Assembly: GCA_008508345.1 (NCBI GenBank)
Contig: QNGE01001745.1
Coordinates: forward strand, 62,001-126,000
Direction: 5' to 3'
Length of the DNA: 64,000 bases
DNA from: Paragonimus westermani
Lineage: Eukaryota; Platyhelminthes; Trematoda; Plagiorchiida; Troglotrematidae
Part shown: positions 25,801 through 38,534 of the stretch, in pieces
Position numbering within the stretch: the stretch's first letter is position 1
How the letters are laid out: the number at the start of each line of letters is the position of its first letter
Notes under the pieces: model-generated
The model's database searches: none
What the model saw: only the letters and a program-made list of their open reading frames with translations
Told to the model about the DNA's origin: nothing
Made by a program: the position numbers and the translations under genes

Positions 25801-28800
25801 CATGATGACTGCACTGGGGGTCCGAAATGTGGGAAACTGAACGATACCAGAAGTTGACAGTGGGGTTCGGAGAGCACATCCTGATTTCAGCGATGGCACT
25901 AATATACCAGTGAGAAAGACACCTGTGTTGGATTGTAACAAAGAATACACTACCCCCGTTCGTTCGCAGCCTTTGTACTCAGACGACGACTCAATTACCA
26001 TCGTTACACTAGACTGGAATTTTGCTCTTATGGGAACTTATCAGGTTTAGCAACTTCCAGTCGTGTAAATCGAAATTTGTACGTCCGCTTCGCGCATACG
26101 GCGGCCAGCTTGATAACCATACAGTTAGAAGTCTCGCAATAAATAGGATCGAGTAAGCATAGTTAAAAGCTGACCCATTATCTAACATGGAAGGTGTTCA
26201 AATAGCCCGATCACTTCGATGATAAAATTAGCATAATCACCTCACCATTTGGTCGCGAGGTGTGAGGAAGTCGCGACAAATGTTGTAACCGTGCACCCCA
26301 TTTGTACCGATTGTTTACAAATAAGACTTGATGCAAATAGTGTCTCCTAGCATCCAATGGATTTGTGCTGATTGCCCACAAGGGAAAATGGAAAGGCTGA
26401 TGAATGTTTTGATCCCAACTGGGTAACGTGTGAGAACCGGTTGCTACGGCCATGTTCGAAGGTCATTCTTAAATCACATCTTAAACGTGATCAAAAACAC
26501 AACCGGTGTAATTCAAAAACAATAGACTACCTTGATTAGTACGTGTCCTTTATCTCAATTGATTTCGCTCCTGTCAACCAGGAGTGGCGGTCAACGTCCT
26601 GATGATCACCACATACCGAAATGTCTGGTCCTTCACGTAGTCTATCAGTTCAGTTGAAAGCACGTCACCGTATAGAATGGCTGAGCTAACTTCTTGTTTT
26701 CTTTTGCGTATGGTTTGATGCAGCCGGCGACGGCTCTAGAAGGCTCGAACCGGATTGGAAAGCGTATCCTTTAAGTAGACCAGGTTTTTGATCTCATTAT
26801 CCCGTTTGATGTGCTACTGTTAATTGAATATCTCAAGTCGCTAGCGTTCGCCAAAGCAGTATTGGTCAGTAATCGCCTTCTAGCCATTTGTTTGGCACTC
26901 AATGATTTTCGAAATCTGACAGCAGCCATTTTCTAGTTCAGTCACAGTTCCCAGCTATCCGTTATTGAAAGGAAAAGCTAGGTTTTAGCTATTCTTTTGT
27001 GAATGGTCATCACCAGCGTGTTTGCCTGCTAGGGCCAAAATCTGGACTGTGGTTTACCATAATGTACTCATTTACAACATCGTACCATTTACTTCCGACT
27101 GGTCACTACACAAATTTAATGTCACTGATAGTGGAAAATCGCTGGTGACCAACTGTTGCAATACTTGATCACCTCCATGAAAGAGCCAGAGTCTGTTTTG
27201 ATGATTTTACTCCAGAAGGGCGCAGTCTGTACAATTCAGTCAAATGAAAAGCATAGGTTTGGTTTAATTTGTGGGACTACAGTTTAATTTGTCGATGAGC
27301 TCCTGAGACCTTAAAGTGATACAACTTGAGTGAAGTTCAAATGTTATCGTCGCTCTCACGTTGAGAATCACACTTGTCAGAATTGTGAATCTGTTGATTT
27401 TTCCTAGTCATTGTGTTTAGGTGAAAAACCAATTGGTTCCCCTACTTTGCAACAGGAGTATTACTTCTCGTGGATCACACAGAGAATCACCTTGAAAAAT
27501 GCGTGCATGTGTTTGATATTAATGACACTGGATTAAAAGCATTGGGGAAACTAAAACAATAAGTATAAATTGTCAATCATTTCTGTTATAAGTTGCAGTT
27601 ACGTTGTACGTATAAAAGATGAAATGGTATAACTGTAGCAGATGCTTCGACGAAGTGCTCACTAGTATGAACGGATGCGAAGAATAACGATTGCAAGAAA
27701 CGGTATCAAATGGAATTCAAAACATTTTTGGACCCAAAATCGGCTTTTGAATTGTACCACACCGGCTTCCTTTCGAAGGCGTATGTTCCTACGGATACGG
27801 CTGACTGAAAACTGACATAAATGCATACGCTAATTTTAATATGGTAAGAGGTTTCGGTGTGACTTTACCTGCCTACGTGTAAACATCATAACAACACTTT
27901 CGAAATCGGTTTTGCGACCGGTGATTGGTTTTCAGCAAAAGGACCAAACAAACGTCTTAATTTTTCACACATGTATATTTATATTTGTGCATATCTCAAA
28001 TTCGGTATGTCTGAGTTTTACCTCGAAACCTTTTTGTTAGCGAAAAGATCACGGAAAGCTAAACCTTATAATCTGGGTTAATTTGACTTATACTGTTTGT
28101 AATGTATACAACAAGTGGTTGTCAGTCTGTGTTCAGCCAGAATGCCCGTTGTGCCCATTTAACCATACTGTAAAATTTCTTGAGATGCCTACAAGATATC
28201 CAAACTGAGTGCTCAGTCGAATGACGCCAACTGTCAGCATACGGAACAACAACCGAAACCTAACTGTAATCAACTTTAGGAATATTTTTGAATTCACTTT
28301 CGCGTATACACTGAACCACACCAGAGCACACCGAATCTTTGAACGTACATCACGGATCACATCCCAAAACATCCAATTTCATCGTGTTAAACTGAAAGAT
28401 TGATGTCTAATCCGATTTTCATATAATGGTTGGTTTAAACAATAAACGCGCCGCGTTTTACAGAACCAGTCGTGCTATGTTGCCGTAAGTCTACTCTCTG
28501 TTCACGACTCAGTAATGGCATGGCTACGGCGATTATCAACCACAAGTTTTCTTTTGTTAGCTAGAGATTTCCTCTGAAATTTCCGGTTACTTCTGTTGTA
28601 TTTGCTAACCCTTCGCATGATGCAGATTACAGCGTTCACTTTGACTTTCCGTTCTTTCAGGTGCTTCGTTTTCCAGCCTCGTCCAAATGATGTGTTTAAG
28701 ATTATTGGTTCGTTCGTCGATTGACTTTGATCGAAAAACGGAGTATGATGCAACATCCTAGAATCGTGATTGGTTTGACAGCGGCCAAGCCTGCTGCCCT

Positions 28801-31800
28801 CAGCGTTTTCCATTCAATTAAATCTGTATTTACATCTAACTGGAATTTAGCATAATTCTTCTTCGAATTTGCTGAACCGTAATTAGTGGAAGCAGATTAC
28901 CTGGATTACAAGATGTGAGTTACGTAAACTTGCCTCCATTTCTCACACGCGTCTGCAAACGTGACCAACCTAACTTTGAAAACAGCCGATTTTTTGAACA
29001 TAGACATGTTATCGTTGTCCAGAATTTCAAATACAACCGAGATTGGCACGAAATACTCCTCTAAGTAAATACTGTTGATTACCGGAAGATCTTTACAACG
29101 AACATGACACAAGGAGTAACGGCTAAATGTACAGGCGTGGAAAAATTAAGTAGTTTGCAGCACATTCGTCACGAACACAACACGTTGTCAATGCAAGTGA
29201 TAAATGGAATTTTGTCTGCTCGAAATCAGAAGAATTCCTCTTCACCAATAATGTGAATGAAATCAAACGTCAGACCTCACACAGTCTTATTGCGGGCAAA
29301 TTTTGGTGCATATGTACGAGTTCATGAAACAAATTTTATACATTACACTGAACATGCGAATGGAACAGCTTGGGGAACGACATTTGAAGAGATCGTACAC
29401 ATCGTCACTAACATACTTTCTTTGCCAGTTCATGACATCAGGTTTTTACGTGTATTGCCATTTGAGTTCATTCTAAGATACGCTGTGTGATTTCCGTCTG
29501 CATCGGCGCCCAGTGCTCTCCGCATAAAATGTTTCCTATTCAAGTGGATATATTTCCAGATAAAGTTGGATTCGGTCTACTCCAGCACTGTTACAATGTA
29601 GGTTTTGGGATCCTGAAGTTCTGAACAACGTTGGTCAAGAAGCCGTAATTTACGTTCCCATGATAGAATTAACTTTGAAGGAAAGTTGGGCTCCATTGAA
29701 TTGTTTCTAGAATTTGCATAAAGATGAATCCCACTGATTGGTGAGCAACAGTATTTGTTAGAAAGAATTTATATTAATGCATACAAAGGAAATGCTAGTA
29801 ATTTCGCACAGCTGAAAATGCCTACAACAGGGCTCTTTGAAAAGCACTTTCGTGCCATAATTTGAAATAACTTCGTACGGTTACATGGGGATATATTGTA
29901 AATGAGGTTTCGGTTAACTCACAGGAGAGTCAGTACCCTTACAGCACATGCCAATGATGAAACAACACTTACTGCGATAACGATACCAGCACTGCGATGC
30001 AAACTAGTCAATAGTGAGAGGATAATCACCATCCGATTTTGAGGAAAGTGATATATTTCACAAGGTAACTTATTTCCATTTTCGACTAATCAACCATTTC
30101 TTTATGCACTATATACTCACACAATGTGATCAGAGCAATATGATCTGCATTAAAGCTTTCGAGCAGACGGTACTTCTCAGAATACCGAAGTTCTTCAGAA
30201 TTGTTAGTGTCAACAACGTGTGTTGTATTAAAATGCTAATGGAACATTATTGAATGTGGTATGTGCAGAACAGGTACAGTGTATGTACTGCTAAATATGT
30301 TGATCAAATAAACCGTTTGCACTGAAGTTGTTTTGGTGCATTGCAACTAAAGTTGAATGAACCTCAGTTAAACACAAATAACTTTCCAGGACTTCAGCAG
30401 GACAGGTGCAAATGCTTTAGAAACAAAGTATGACTATAAAGTAACTACAAATTTGGCTGTAAACTTCTTTCAAAATAGCGGCCAAATAATTTAGAAAATC
30501 TGGACTATGCAGTCCAGCTAATCAAGTTGATGAACTATGTTATTAAGTCCGATGGAAGCCAGCATCCACAAAAATGTATGTCAGAGTTGGCTGAACAGTA
30601 CATGAACAAAGTATTCTCCAACCGAAGTTTGATTCATGTTTATTTGATTCAACCATCGAGGGAAGTACATGACAATGTCTTGGTGAGACTTCGTTATATG
30701 ATTCATATATGTATATATCTGTAGGTTGAAACTAACGTTACTTCTCCCTCCTGTCTGCCAATTAGAACCACTAGGTAACTCAAAATTCACGTAAAAATAG
30801 CCAGGTTCTTCTCAGGGTCTCACACGTGTCCGTGACGCGTACAATTAGATCATCACAGCGCGACGTAGACTGAGTCTAGACCCGAGGAGTTTTATATCAA
30901 TGAACTATGGTAATATAATGTCCGTCCCGACCTGTGGGCATGAACAATCACACCTCGGTATAAGTTTGTTTTTACACGTGACTTTCTTTCACTCTCGTTC
31001 AGTTGACGACTAATACGGTTATTCGGAAGAAATAGACGTTAAAAATGTCGCCACAATTGGTAGTAGGGCGGTGTATGGAAAAATGTGTTGATCAGGAACC
31101 GGCAGATCTGTTTGATTCAACGATCTAAGTAGGTACGTTCCGTTATCGTGCAAAATAGTAAATATCTTCAAACAGACGTCAACAAATGAAGCAGTTAATG
31201 CGGGAGTACAAAAACCGGGGCCAATGCTTTGGGAAATGAACCGAAGTTCATTCCCACAAAAATATTTGTTCAAATCATTTTGAAAAATGAACTGACTATG
31301 ATTGTTTGAGGAGCCCAACGTCAGTTTATACCTTTTTTGCTGACATGAACATTTGGACCGTGCTCATGATGAAGCAGTCTGTCAGAGAAGTGGACTTTAT
31401 TGAAGCTTCTGTATTGTATCGGCGTTAATATAATTCAATCTTGGAACTGCGGTCCTTGATGAAATTTTGAGGACTCGATCGCTGAACGACAATTCTCCCC
31501 TTTAAGCAAGACTGATGAGCTGCACAATAAATGGTTTAAACGGAGAATGGTTTAAACAAATTTCTTCCAGAACACCATTCTAGTGAAGGTTTTCAAAATA
31601 CCTGACAAAAAAGACACGTTCTGAAGACTTACCAAAACTAGTATACCCCACTAGATTTCGACTATCGTAAACTGAGCAGTGGCTATGTTAATCCATCCTT
31701 GTAGTTCCAACCCATTCGGTAGGCCTCTCTGTAAATAAAACTACGTTAAACACTTCAAACGCTGAAATGGATGTTTCTTCCCAAAATCCTTTATTCCTGT

Positions 31801-34380
31801 GTCGTTTGCCCCTGGCATTAACACAATGCTTTCTGAAAGTTAACTGACTCTTGTAACTAGTATGATACAGCACATACTCCAGGTACAAACGGTAGTCAAC
31901 CATTTAATCATTCCTAACATTTTCAAACCAGGAACCATAAAATCTTGCCTGTACAATAACGAAGCCTTAAATTGTTGCTCTCTCGGCTGTGATTTTATAA
32001 GAAATCTGATTATGAACGTGATATTTTACTGTCGTTGTGACCCGTAGATGCTCACTTAAGTTAAATATTTTTGTTGGGTGACAGGTCCCAAAACAGGCAG
32101 TAGTAGACGAAACTTAAATGAGACAAGAATTTCTATAGTGGCGGAAAAAGCATCATAAATGAGCTTTACTTCATAATTATATATCATAAGTATCAAATAT
32201 TTTTGCGCGCAGATCATTATCCGGGCAATCGCAAAGTTGCAGTTAATCAAACAGTACGCATGACGGAATATTCAGTTCCGCACTTTCTACAAGAATCCAA
32301 TGTGAATACTGTTCAGTTTAACTGGGCGCCTCAGGGGAAGAGAAAAAATGAATTTTAATTTCATCTCAACGGACAGTCTTTCTGACAGGAATTTCCAGTT
32401 AAGTTGAGGCAGATCACCCTACCGGAACGACTGAATAGTGTCACTGTTTTATTCCAGGCGAGCCAACGGGAAAGCCTATGAAAATTGGGGAACTTTAATT
32501 GACTGTGTTTAACACTCAATTTGGGACAAATTGAATTCACACACTTCAGTTAACAATTAACGACCTCCTTATGCTGGTAACCGTTTGATTCAAAACTCAC
32601 CGCGATGAACGTGACTCACAGTAAAGTGAGCAGGATAAATAAAGATTATTTCCGGATATCGGTGTGGTATTGATTTTTCTTTACAAATATGACACTCACT
32701 AATAATGAACGTTCATAGGATATATCAGTAAAATAAACCAGCTCTGCTAGAAAAGGTGATCTTTGATTCCCAACCTACTGCTACAGACAATGGTGGGCTT
32801 TCATCTTATTGGGTCCAAGTTAAATTCAGATTCGAGATTCCAGTGTTTACCAGCCTGATCGATCTTCGTGCCCATGGTCTTACGTCGGTGAGCCGTTGGA
32901 AGAGTCTTTTGTGGAGAAAATTCAATCTGAATGTGCTTTTGTTCGTTTTGACAACCCTAGCATGGCACATTTTTGGGAGTGAGTAACTGGATACTTTTCC
33001 GGTCACCGAGGACACCTAGTTGGGCATAGGAATGCAATCAGTTAGTCGTATAACCCTGCAGAAGTGTACAACCAAGTGAAATTATCATCTTTCAACCTGT
33101 CAGTAATATGGTTTCATCAAACACCACCGGTCAGGGTTATTTTTGTGCTCACTACTACCGAAACATAACACGCCCAAAGTATTTACCGAAAAGCATCCGC
33201 AGTCATATCTGGAATGGCACTCCAAAACTTCTGTCAGTGGCCAGTGAGTTGTGATATATACGCACGTTCATTCTCGTAAACTATGGTGAAAGGTTAAGTC
33301 TTATCCCACTGTTGGACGTTTGATTGCTATGGTTTGTAAGAAATGGAAGTACAACACACGGTTATTCATACGTTGCCGCGCTCTTATCAATGAGGACAAA
33401 TTAGCAACAGGTTTGAAAACGTTTGGGAATAAACGAACTATACACCTCGTTCTGAGGAGCCACACTGTTGGTGATATGCATTGTGTTAATCATGTTGTAC
33501 TGTTCATATACTTGCACAGTGGATAGAAACGAATCGTATTTTTAAGGTGTACTGTCCAGGTCAGTCTCAATGTGCTCTTCCTGATTTTATTTTAAATGCA
33601 AACATCTTTAAGAACACCTCTAGAGTGGGGATTCAGAGTATGTTCTTTGAGAAAGAGGATAGATGATTACAGTGTTGCTGCACATGCAGAACCTTCTACT
33701 ATCGTTGGTTTAAACGTGCATAATTCCAATACACAATGGTCATGACGTTTATGGTTTATTCCGTTCCCTGGGTTGCAGACACATCTTTTCATACGTATAT
33801 AACACAAGGTGGTTGTGTCGGATTATAACCGCTTCCGCATATTGTAATATACTTTTGTTTCACAATATGAAAACGATCTGTACACATGACGTTTAGTTAG
33901 TGTAAAGCTGCGTTATCAAGTGAAACTTTAAAGCAGATGACTCAGAGCATTTGTATTTTGGCTGGTTGTTTAACAGTGTTTCGGACTCGTTTTGTGAGAA
34001 TGCCGGTTACCATTGCTCTGGGTTGGCGTACAGTTCTTGCAAGAGAGAATGATGCACTTTTCCGTTTGTTCACCTGAGCCGTTTAAGGTAAACCATAGTA
34101 GAGAACCAGCGCAATTTGCATTGGTCTATATGAAGCGATTTCTGCATTTGGCCTCAAATTCGAAACTCAACGTTGTTACTTTCAAAATATTTCTCTTATA
34201 AATCTTTAATATATCTGAATTCCCGCGGACGATTCATTTTTGATCAATAGGTTGCTCACTTGTGTACATAGATTATTGTCATATGTACGATAACAGTTCA
34301 TTTGCTATAACGATCAACGTATGAAGAAAGATAAAACAAGACGTTGGCCTTTAAACGAATTATAGTATGTAGACATCTGA
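22900..34380. other. Long non-coding stretch, nothing firm recognised
   Basis: No coding exon, RNA gene or identifiable transposon stands out over about 11 kb. It includes a TG microsatellite (23710-23725). A 129-codon minus frame (25612-26001) has a VDSYL..ARVNDLHR stretch faintly like the LINE YLGS-to-LRHLW region, but this is too weak to call. It is presumably the distal 5' flank of the potassium channel gene. Confidence 0.4.
23710..23725. repeat. TG dinucleotide microsatellite
   Basis: Eight TG units, read directly. Confidence 0.85.
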
Positions 34381-34384
34381 GGCA

Positions 34385-34655
34385 GTCTTTACTGAAAAGA
34401 CACTAGACTGTAGTTCCGCTCCCATTAGAGATTGTCAGTAGTGCATATCCCTGTCACGGCCGCCACTTGAACTCCGGCCACGCTTTCATTAGGCAACCGT
34501 GTCGACCACTGCACCATTGACCTCACATTAGGCACGACCGAATTATCAAATCTGAACACTCAACCACTCTCGCTTGTGAGCAATGATCAGGTTGCCCGAT
34601 CGTCTCTAGAGGATACACAGCTACTGTCTGTTAACTCCAATCGATAACCCCGCGA
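34385..34655 (-). repeat. tRNA-like dispersed repeat, long copy
   Basis: On the minus strand this carries a Pol III A-box match (TGGTGCAGTGG, complement of 34506-34516). About 31 nt later comes a degenerate B-box (GGAGTTCAAGTG, complement of 34464-34475) within a T-arm-like GC-rich hairpin. It aligns with 46326-46555 over most of its length and on both sides of the tRNA-like part: CATTAGAG..CTGTAG/CAGTAG..GCATATCC on one flank, TGTGAGC..GATCGTCTC on the other. The family therefore extends about 120 bp beyond the A-box, unlike a simple SINE that begins at the tRNA head. It could be a dimeric SINE or part of a larger element. Confidence 0.7.
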
Positions 34656-34689
34656 TTAGGAGATCCTAGACAGGTCGAGATCACTGAAC

Positions 34690-35083
34690 TCATTAAACCT
34701 GCAAGGCGCTATATTAGATTACTGGTGAGTATTCGGAGATTTGGTTTAGTTTCAAGTTGAACGTCACCCACATTTGATCGCAGCGTTCGCATTCAGATAG
34801 ACTTTACAGCCAGCCTCTTTCGAAAAGAAGAACTAGAATCGAGTTTTGTTCTCATTAGAGCTCGTCAGTAGTGCATATCCTAGCGACGGCCGGGATTTGA
34901 ACTCCGGCCATTCTAATCATGAGGCANGGCTGGCTGCAAATTCTATGTGAATGCGAACGTTGCGATCAAATGCTGGTAATATTGACTTGAAAATAAACCA
35001 GACCACTGACTACTCATTAGTAAGTTAAGATGATCAAAAGTAATCAGTGTTATGGAAATTTCCTGCCAGCTTAATGGGATTCG
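34690..35083. repeat. Imperfect palindrome with a repeat copy in its loop
   Basis: The left arm (about 34690-34817) and the reverse complement of the right arm (about 34921-35083) share CATTTGATCGCAGCGTTCGC (one base different in the right arm), GGTTTA.TTTCAAGT and the distal CATTAA..CTG..A blocks. The inner 80 bp are about 80% identical, and the outer part aligns with a gap. The loop holds a further copy of the tRNA-like repeat. A single N (34927) lies at the loop/right-arm boundary. It ends about 350 bp upstream of the Kv2 start codon. It may be a foldback element, an inverted duplication, or partly an assembly artefact. Confidence 0.75.
34815..34920 (-). repeat. tRNA-like repeat copy with intact T-arm, in palindrome loop
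   Basis: The minus strand has a perfect 6-bp stem (GGCCGG/CCGGCC) closing the loop AGTTCAAATC (34888-34909). This is a tRNA T-arm and B-box. The flank CATTAGAGCTCGTCAGTAGTGCATATCC is the family signature (34852-34880). The A-box half is missing because similarity stops where the palindrome arm begins. This is the best preserved T-arm of the family in the window. Confidence 0.7.
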
Positions 35084-35413
35084 GTAAACTATTTACCTGC
35101 TATATTGGTTTTTCATTTGTACCAATCAAGCAAATTTCTGGCCAACCGAAAACAAAGAATGTCCTTGTAGATCGCTGCCTCACCCACATGCAATTCTGAT
35201 TGGCTTATTCACTTTCGTTCAAGTGCAAAGAAACTGTTCACAAATGACGTCTGTTCAACCCACGCAGTCGAACACACGCTGAAACAATTCACCCTGGGAT
35301 GACGGTCGGTGGCATATGTCCCTCAAATTTGACCGACATACCCTATTTTGAAATGGAAACGGTTTTGGTAGTATGTAGAGTACATATTGAAGTTACAGTT
35401 GCATAAGGTCGAA
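35084..35413 (+). promoter_or_regulatory. 5' flank or leader of the Kv2 gene (extent inferred)
   Basis: No TATA box or other core element is convincing. The reading frame of the gene has a stop at 35404-35406, so the coding frame cannot extend further upstream in genomic DNA. The transcription start and any non-coding first exon are not visible. Confidence 0.25.
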
Positions 35414-35434
35414 ATGCGACAACAGAAACGATGA
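35414..35434 (+). promoter_or_regulatory. Six-codon upstream ORF overlapping the Kv2 start
   Basis: An ATG at 35414 opens a frame of six codons (Met-Arg-Gln-Gln-Lys-Arg). Its TGA at 35432-35434 overlaps the channel ATG as ATGA (35431-35434). If this region is in the mRNA leader, such an overlap could favour reinitiation or reduce translation. That effect is inference. A splice acceptor at the CAG of 35423-35425 would remove it from the message. Confidence 0.45.
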
Positions 35435-36189
35435 TCATTGATAATCACAAAGAAATGTTACAAAATAATTCTAAATATCCTGCTTGTGATGCGGAATTGA
35501 CCAAAGAGAACATTGTGCCTGATGGATGGTCCAAGTCGAAAAAATCACCGGCTGCCAGATGGCTTGCTAACCACTGGTTTGGGAGAACGGTACAGTCTCC
35601 AACCCAAAAAAATAGATTTGATCTCTTTGAAGAGTCAGAAAACACAACCGAAGCAAAATTGGACAAAAACCCGATCGGTGAGGAGGCTATGCGTAACCGT
35701 GCGTGTTCGAAGCGCGTTAACCTAAACGTTGGTGGAGAGCACCATGACGTCATGTGGAAAACCTTGGAGAGAATACCTGACTCACGTCTAGGACGATTGA
35801 GTTTATCCTCGAACCTGACAGAATTTTCTATACTTTTTGATGATTATTCGAGTGAAGCAAATGAGTACTACTTTGACAGATCCGCACGATTTTTCGGATC
35901 CATTCTAGGTTTATACCGTACTGGGCATTTTCACATACTGGAAGACGTTTGTGTGATGGCTTTGAAGGACGACCTGGATTACTGGGGCATCAGTGAAACA
36001 CGACTGGACGTCTGCTGTCTAAATCGATACTATCAACGCAAAGAGCAAATGGAAGAAGAGATAAGAAAAACCAATGAGATTGCTGCACGACAAACATGCG
36101 AAGAGAAGTTTGGTAGCGGAAAGTGTGCACTGTTAAGAAGGCGTGTTTGGGATCTGGTGGAAAAACCGCAAACCTCTATGGCTGCTCGG
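35431..36189 (+). CDS. Shab: Shab/Kv2-type voltage-gated K+ channel, exon with T1 domain
   Basis: This exon encodes residues 1-253 of a six-transmembrane Kv channel subunit that assembles as a tetramer in the plasma membrane. Residues 1-94 are a poorly conserved N-terminus. Residues 95-200 are the T1 tetramerisation domain: RVNLNVGGEHHDVMWKTLER, NEYYFDR, LYRTGHFHI, DDLDYWGI. The non-Shaker zinc motif HX5CX20CC is intact (H168, C174, C195, C196). CLNRYYQRKEQMEEEIRKT and VWDLVEKPQTSMAAR are the Kv2/Shab linker to S1, which distinguishes it from Shaw and Shal. The ATG chosen is the first after an in-frame stop at 35404. The coding part ends at a donor, CGG|GTAGGT, in phase 0. The frame stays open to 36255 inside the intron, but that extension is not conserved. 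Confidence 0.93.
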
Positions 36190-38534
36190 GTAGGTCGTCT
36201 AGAGCTAATAGTCAACTTTGCTGGTACTAGCGTGCGACTTTACTGTACATTGTAACATCATACCATCAAACCACTTTGCGCAAGCATATGATATTGTGAA
36301 GTTAATTCTTACGTAGAATTTCTAAACTACTGACTTTTTCCAAGAAGGCTGGTCAGGTAATTTTTCGATCGGTCTGAATAGACGCTAGATGAAGTAGGGT
36401 TTGTCAAACGAATATTTTTACTTTTAAATTGGGCCATTCACCGCATTACAAACGTGTAATTTCTAACGTCTATCTCTAGTTAATTCAAAACGTTGTGTTT
36501 GTGCCCCACAGACATGTCAGAAATACTGTCGAATAATGGGCGTCCATAAGAAAGAAAAACCAACAAGGTTAAAATAGCCGTTCACCGGTTCGGGGAAACA
36601 TTTCAAATGCGGCAGGGAGAGTGTGAATGTGTTTATGAAATTGTGACCACTCTTGTGGGGACAAGACAGAAATACACACTCAGTATGAACAGGGTTTTGA
36701 ATACTGATAGGTCCGGATCATAATCGTTCTTAAATAAGGGTTGGATGTGGCCGGTGCACAGGACGATACCGATCGCGTCTAAAAAATGCGTGAATTTTAC
36801 TCCGTGACTAATCTGAATACTACCCATCTGGAGCTATGCCTATTAGGTCAGCTTTGTGGGCACATTAAGCTAAACAATGACACTGGGCAACTGAGTGAGT
36901 CACTTTGCTACCCGGCGCAGCTGTACACGTGAGGTTTGTGTTTCATGTTGTGTAAAGGACGTCGTAGCTAAAACGTAGATCATTTACAGACAATTCACTA
37001 AAACAGTGTAATACCTTGTTATCTGTAACAAAAGATACAAACCAACATATGCACCCACGTATTGCATGTTTGCCTAATACCGGGCAGATGCTTGGTGAAC
37101 ATCTCAGTCATTGTGGGTTCTAAGTTATGTATAAAAATTCCTTCACAAACGCTAAATTCCGATTATGCAAGGTATCCGTACAAAATCAGCCCTATAGAAC
37201 CAGTTGTGTTAAACTGAGTGTGCAACATTTAGTTCTGCATCCTTTTTAGTCAAAAAAGAAGCAAGCAGGTACTCCTATTTTTGACGTGTTTGATCGTTAA
37301 CTTGATGCTCGCGTGATAACTCACCTACCTGTTGACAAGTTCAACATTCTCTGTTCTACCCTGCATCTCACAGAGAATAAGATGACCGTATGAGTAATCC
37401 ACTACGAGACTGAGTCGTTAAATATTTGGCCTCTTCTCAGCTATTTTATAAAACACCTACTGATGACTCTCCTATCATGCGTTCGTTTGTCCTTCTAAGC
37501 ATACATAATAAAACTTGGTCACCGTTGGCTTCACTTAGAGAGCTCCATTGTGTACACGCGCACACTTGGGAGTGGTTCTCTCCTTAGGATTTAGTACCGT
37601 TTTACAGCCCGCATTTCTAATTCAATCGTTAAAAGTAGTTACCGTCCACCGCCAAAAATGGAGTAGGTCTCGTGTGTGTTGATTACAACAGTTCGGGACA
37701 CTTAAACGCATACTTAGTGTCTGAAAATGAATGTGATTTTTAAGATACCAACGTTAGAATTTATTGAGAAACACTGTGGAATCGGTATCATAATTGTGAT
37801 GCCATGAACAAACTGGCAGAAACGTTCCAACATGCTGGTGCTCCTTCTCCTATCACAGATCTATGAGGATATTTGTGAAGTGGTGAGGAATCAGCAAAGA
37901 CGGTGACTAACATCCATACGTTTAAAAATTCCCAGAGTAATCATCAAGGAAACGATGCAGCGAAAAAGCTGGTTCCCAGTCATTTAGCGACAGGCCAAAT
38001 AGATAGCATTTGTTTGAGACAGTGTTGTCAAGGTAAAATGTTTAGTTTATGGCAACCACGTCATACATTTACATGAAGACAACGTCTTGTCAGAATTACG
38101 TCGCAAACATGACGTCGATGAACCTGTAGCCGTTCGGCCGGTTTTCTCGGTTGGTTTTTCTCGCCTCGTCGTGACACCGCGTTTTCTTGTGTAAGTTTTG
38201 TTTCGCCCCAAAATGGATAACCAAGACTGAACTTGTTCACAGTACCGTCTTTCTGATTTAATCCACACAGTTGTCCAGTCCAACTCTGGATACAATTGAG
38301 TGAATTGGTTTGCGCACAACAGACAAATTTAACACGTGACCTCTTGTGCTGTAAAGGCTGGAAATTTAAAAATGTCCATCGGGATCCTGATAGTTCGAAG
38401 TCATCGTTTCGGATGCAAGCCGTCCTTTCCGACCTGTATTCGATCGTTCTAGAAACTACAAACAGTTTCTTTGATCCAGTCAATCAGTAACGATGGAAGA
38501 TATATATCATGATATGCTAACATTTGGTTCACTC

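Noticed and set aside
25612..26001. LINE reverse transcriptase remnant on the minus strand
   Set aside because: VDSYL and ARVNDLHR echo the YLGS and LRHLW blocks, but spacing and flanks do not hold up. It is too weak by eye.
36190..36255. C-terminal extension of the T1 exon to the stop at 36255
   Set aside because: The consensus donor at 36190 and the exact family match across the junction show that this is intron read-through. It could only be real as a truncated isoform.
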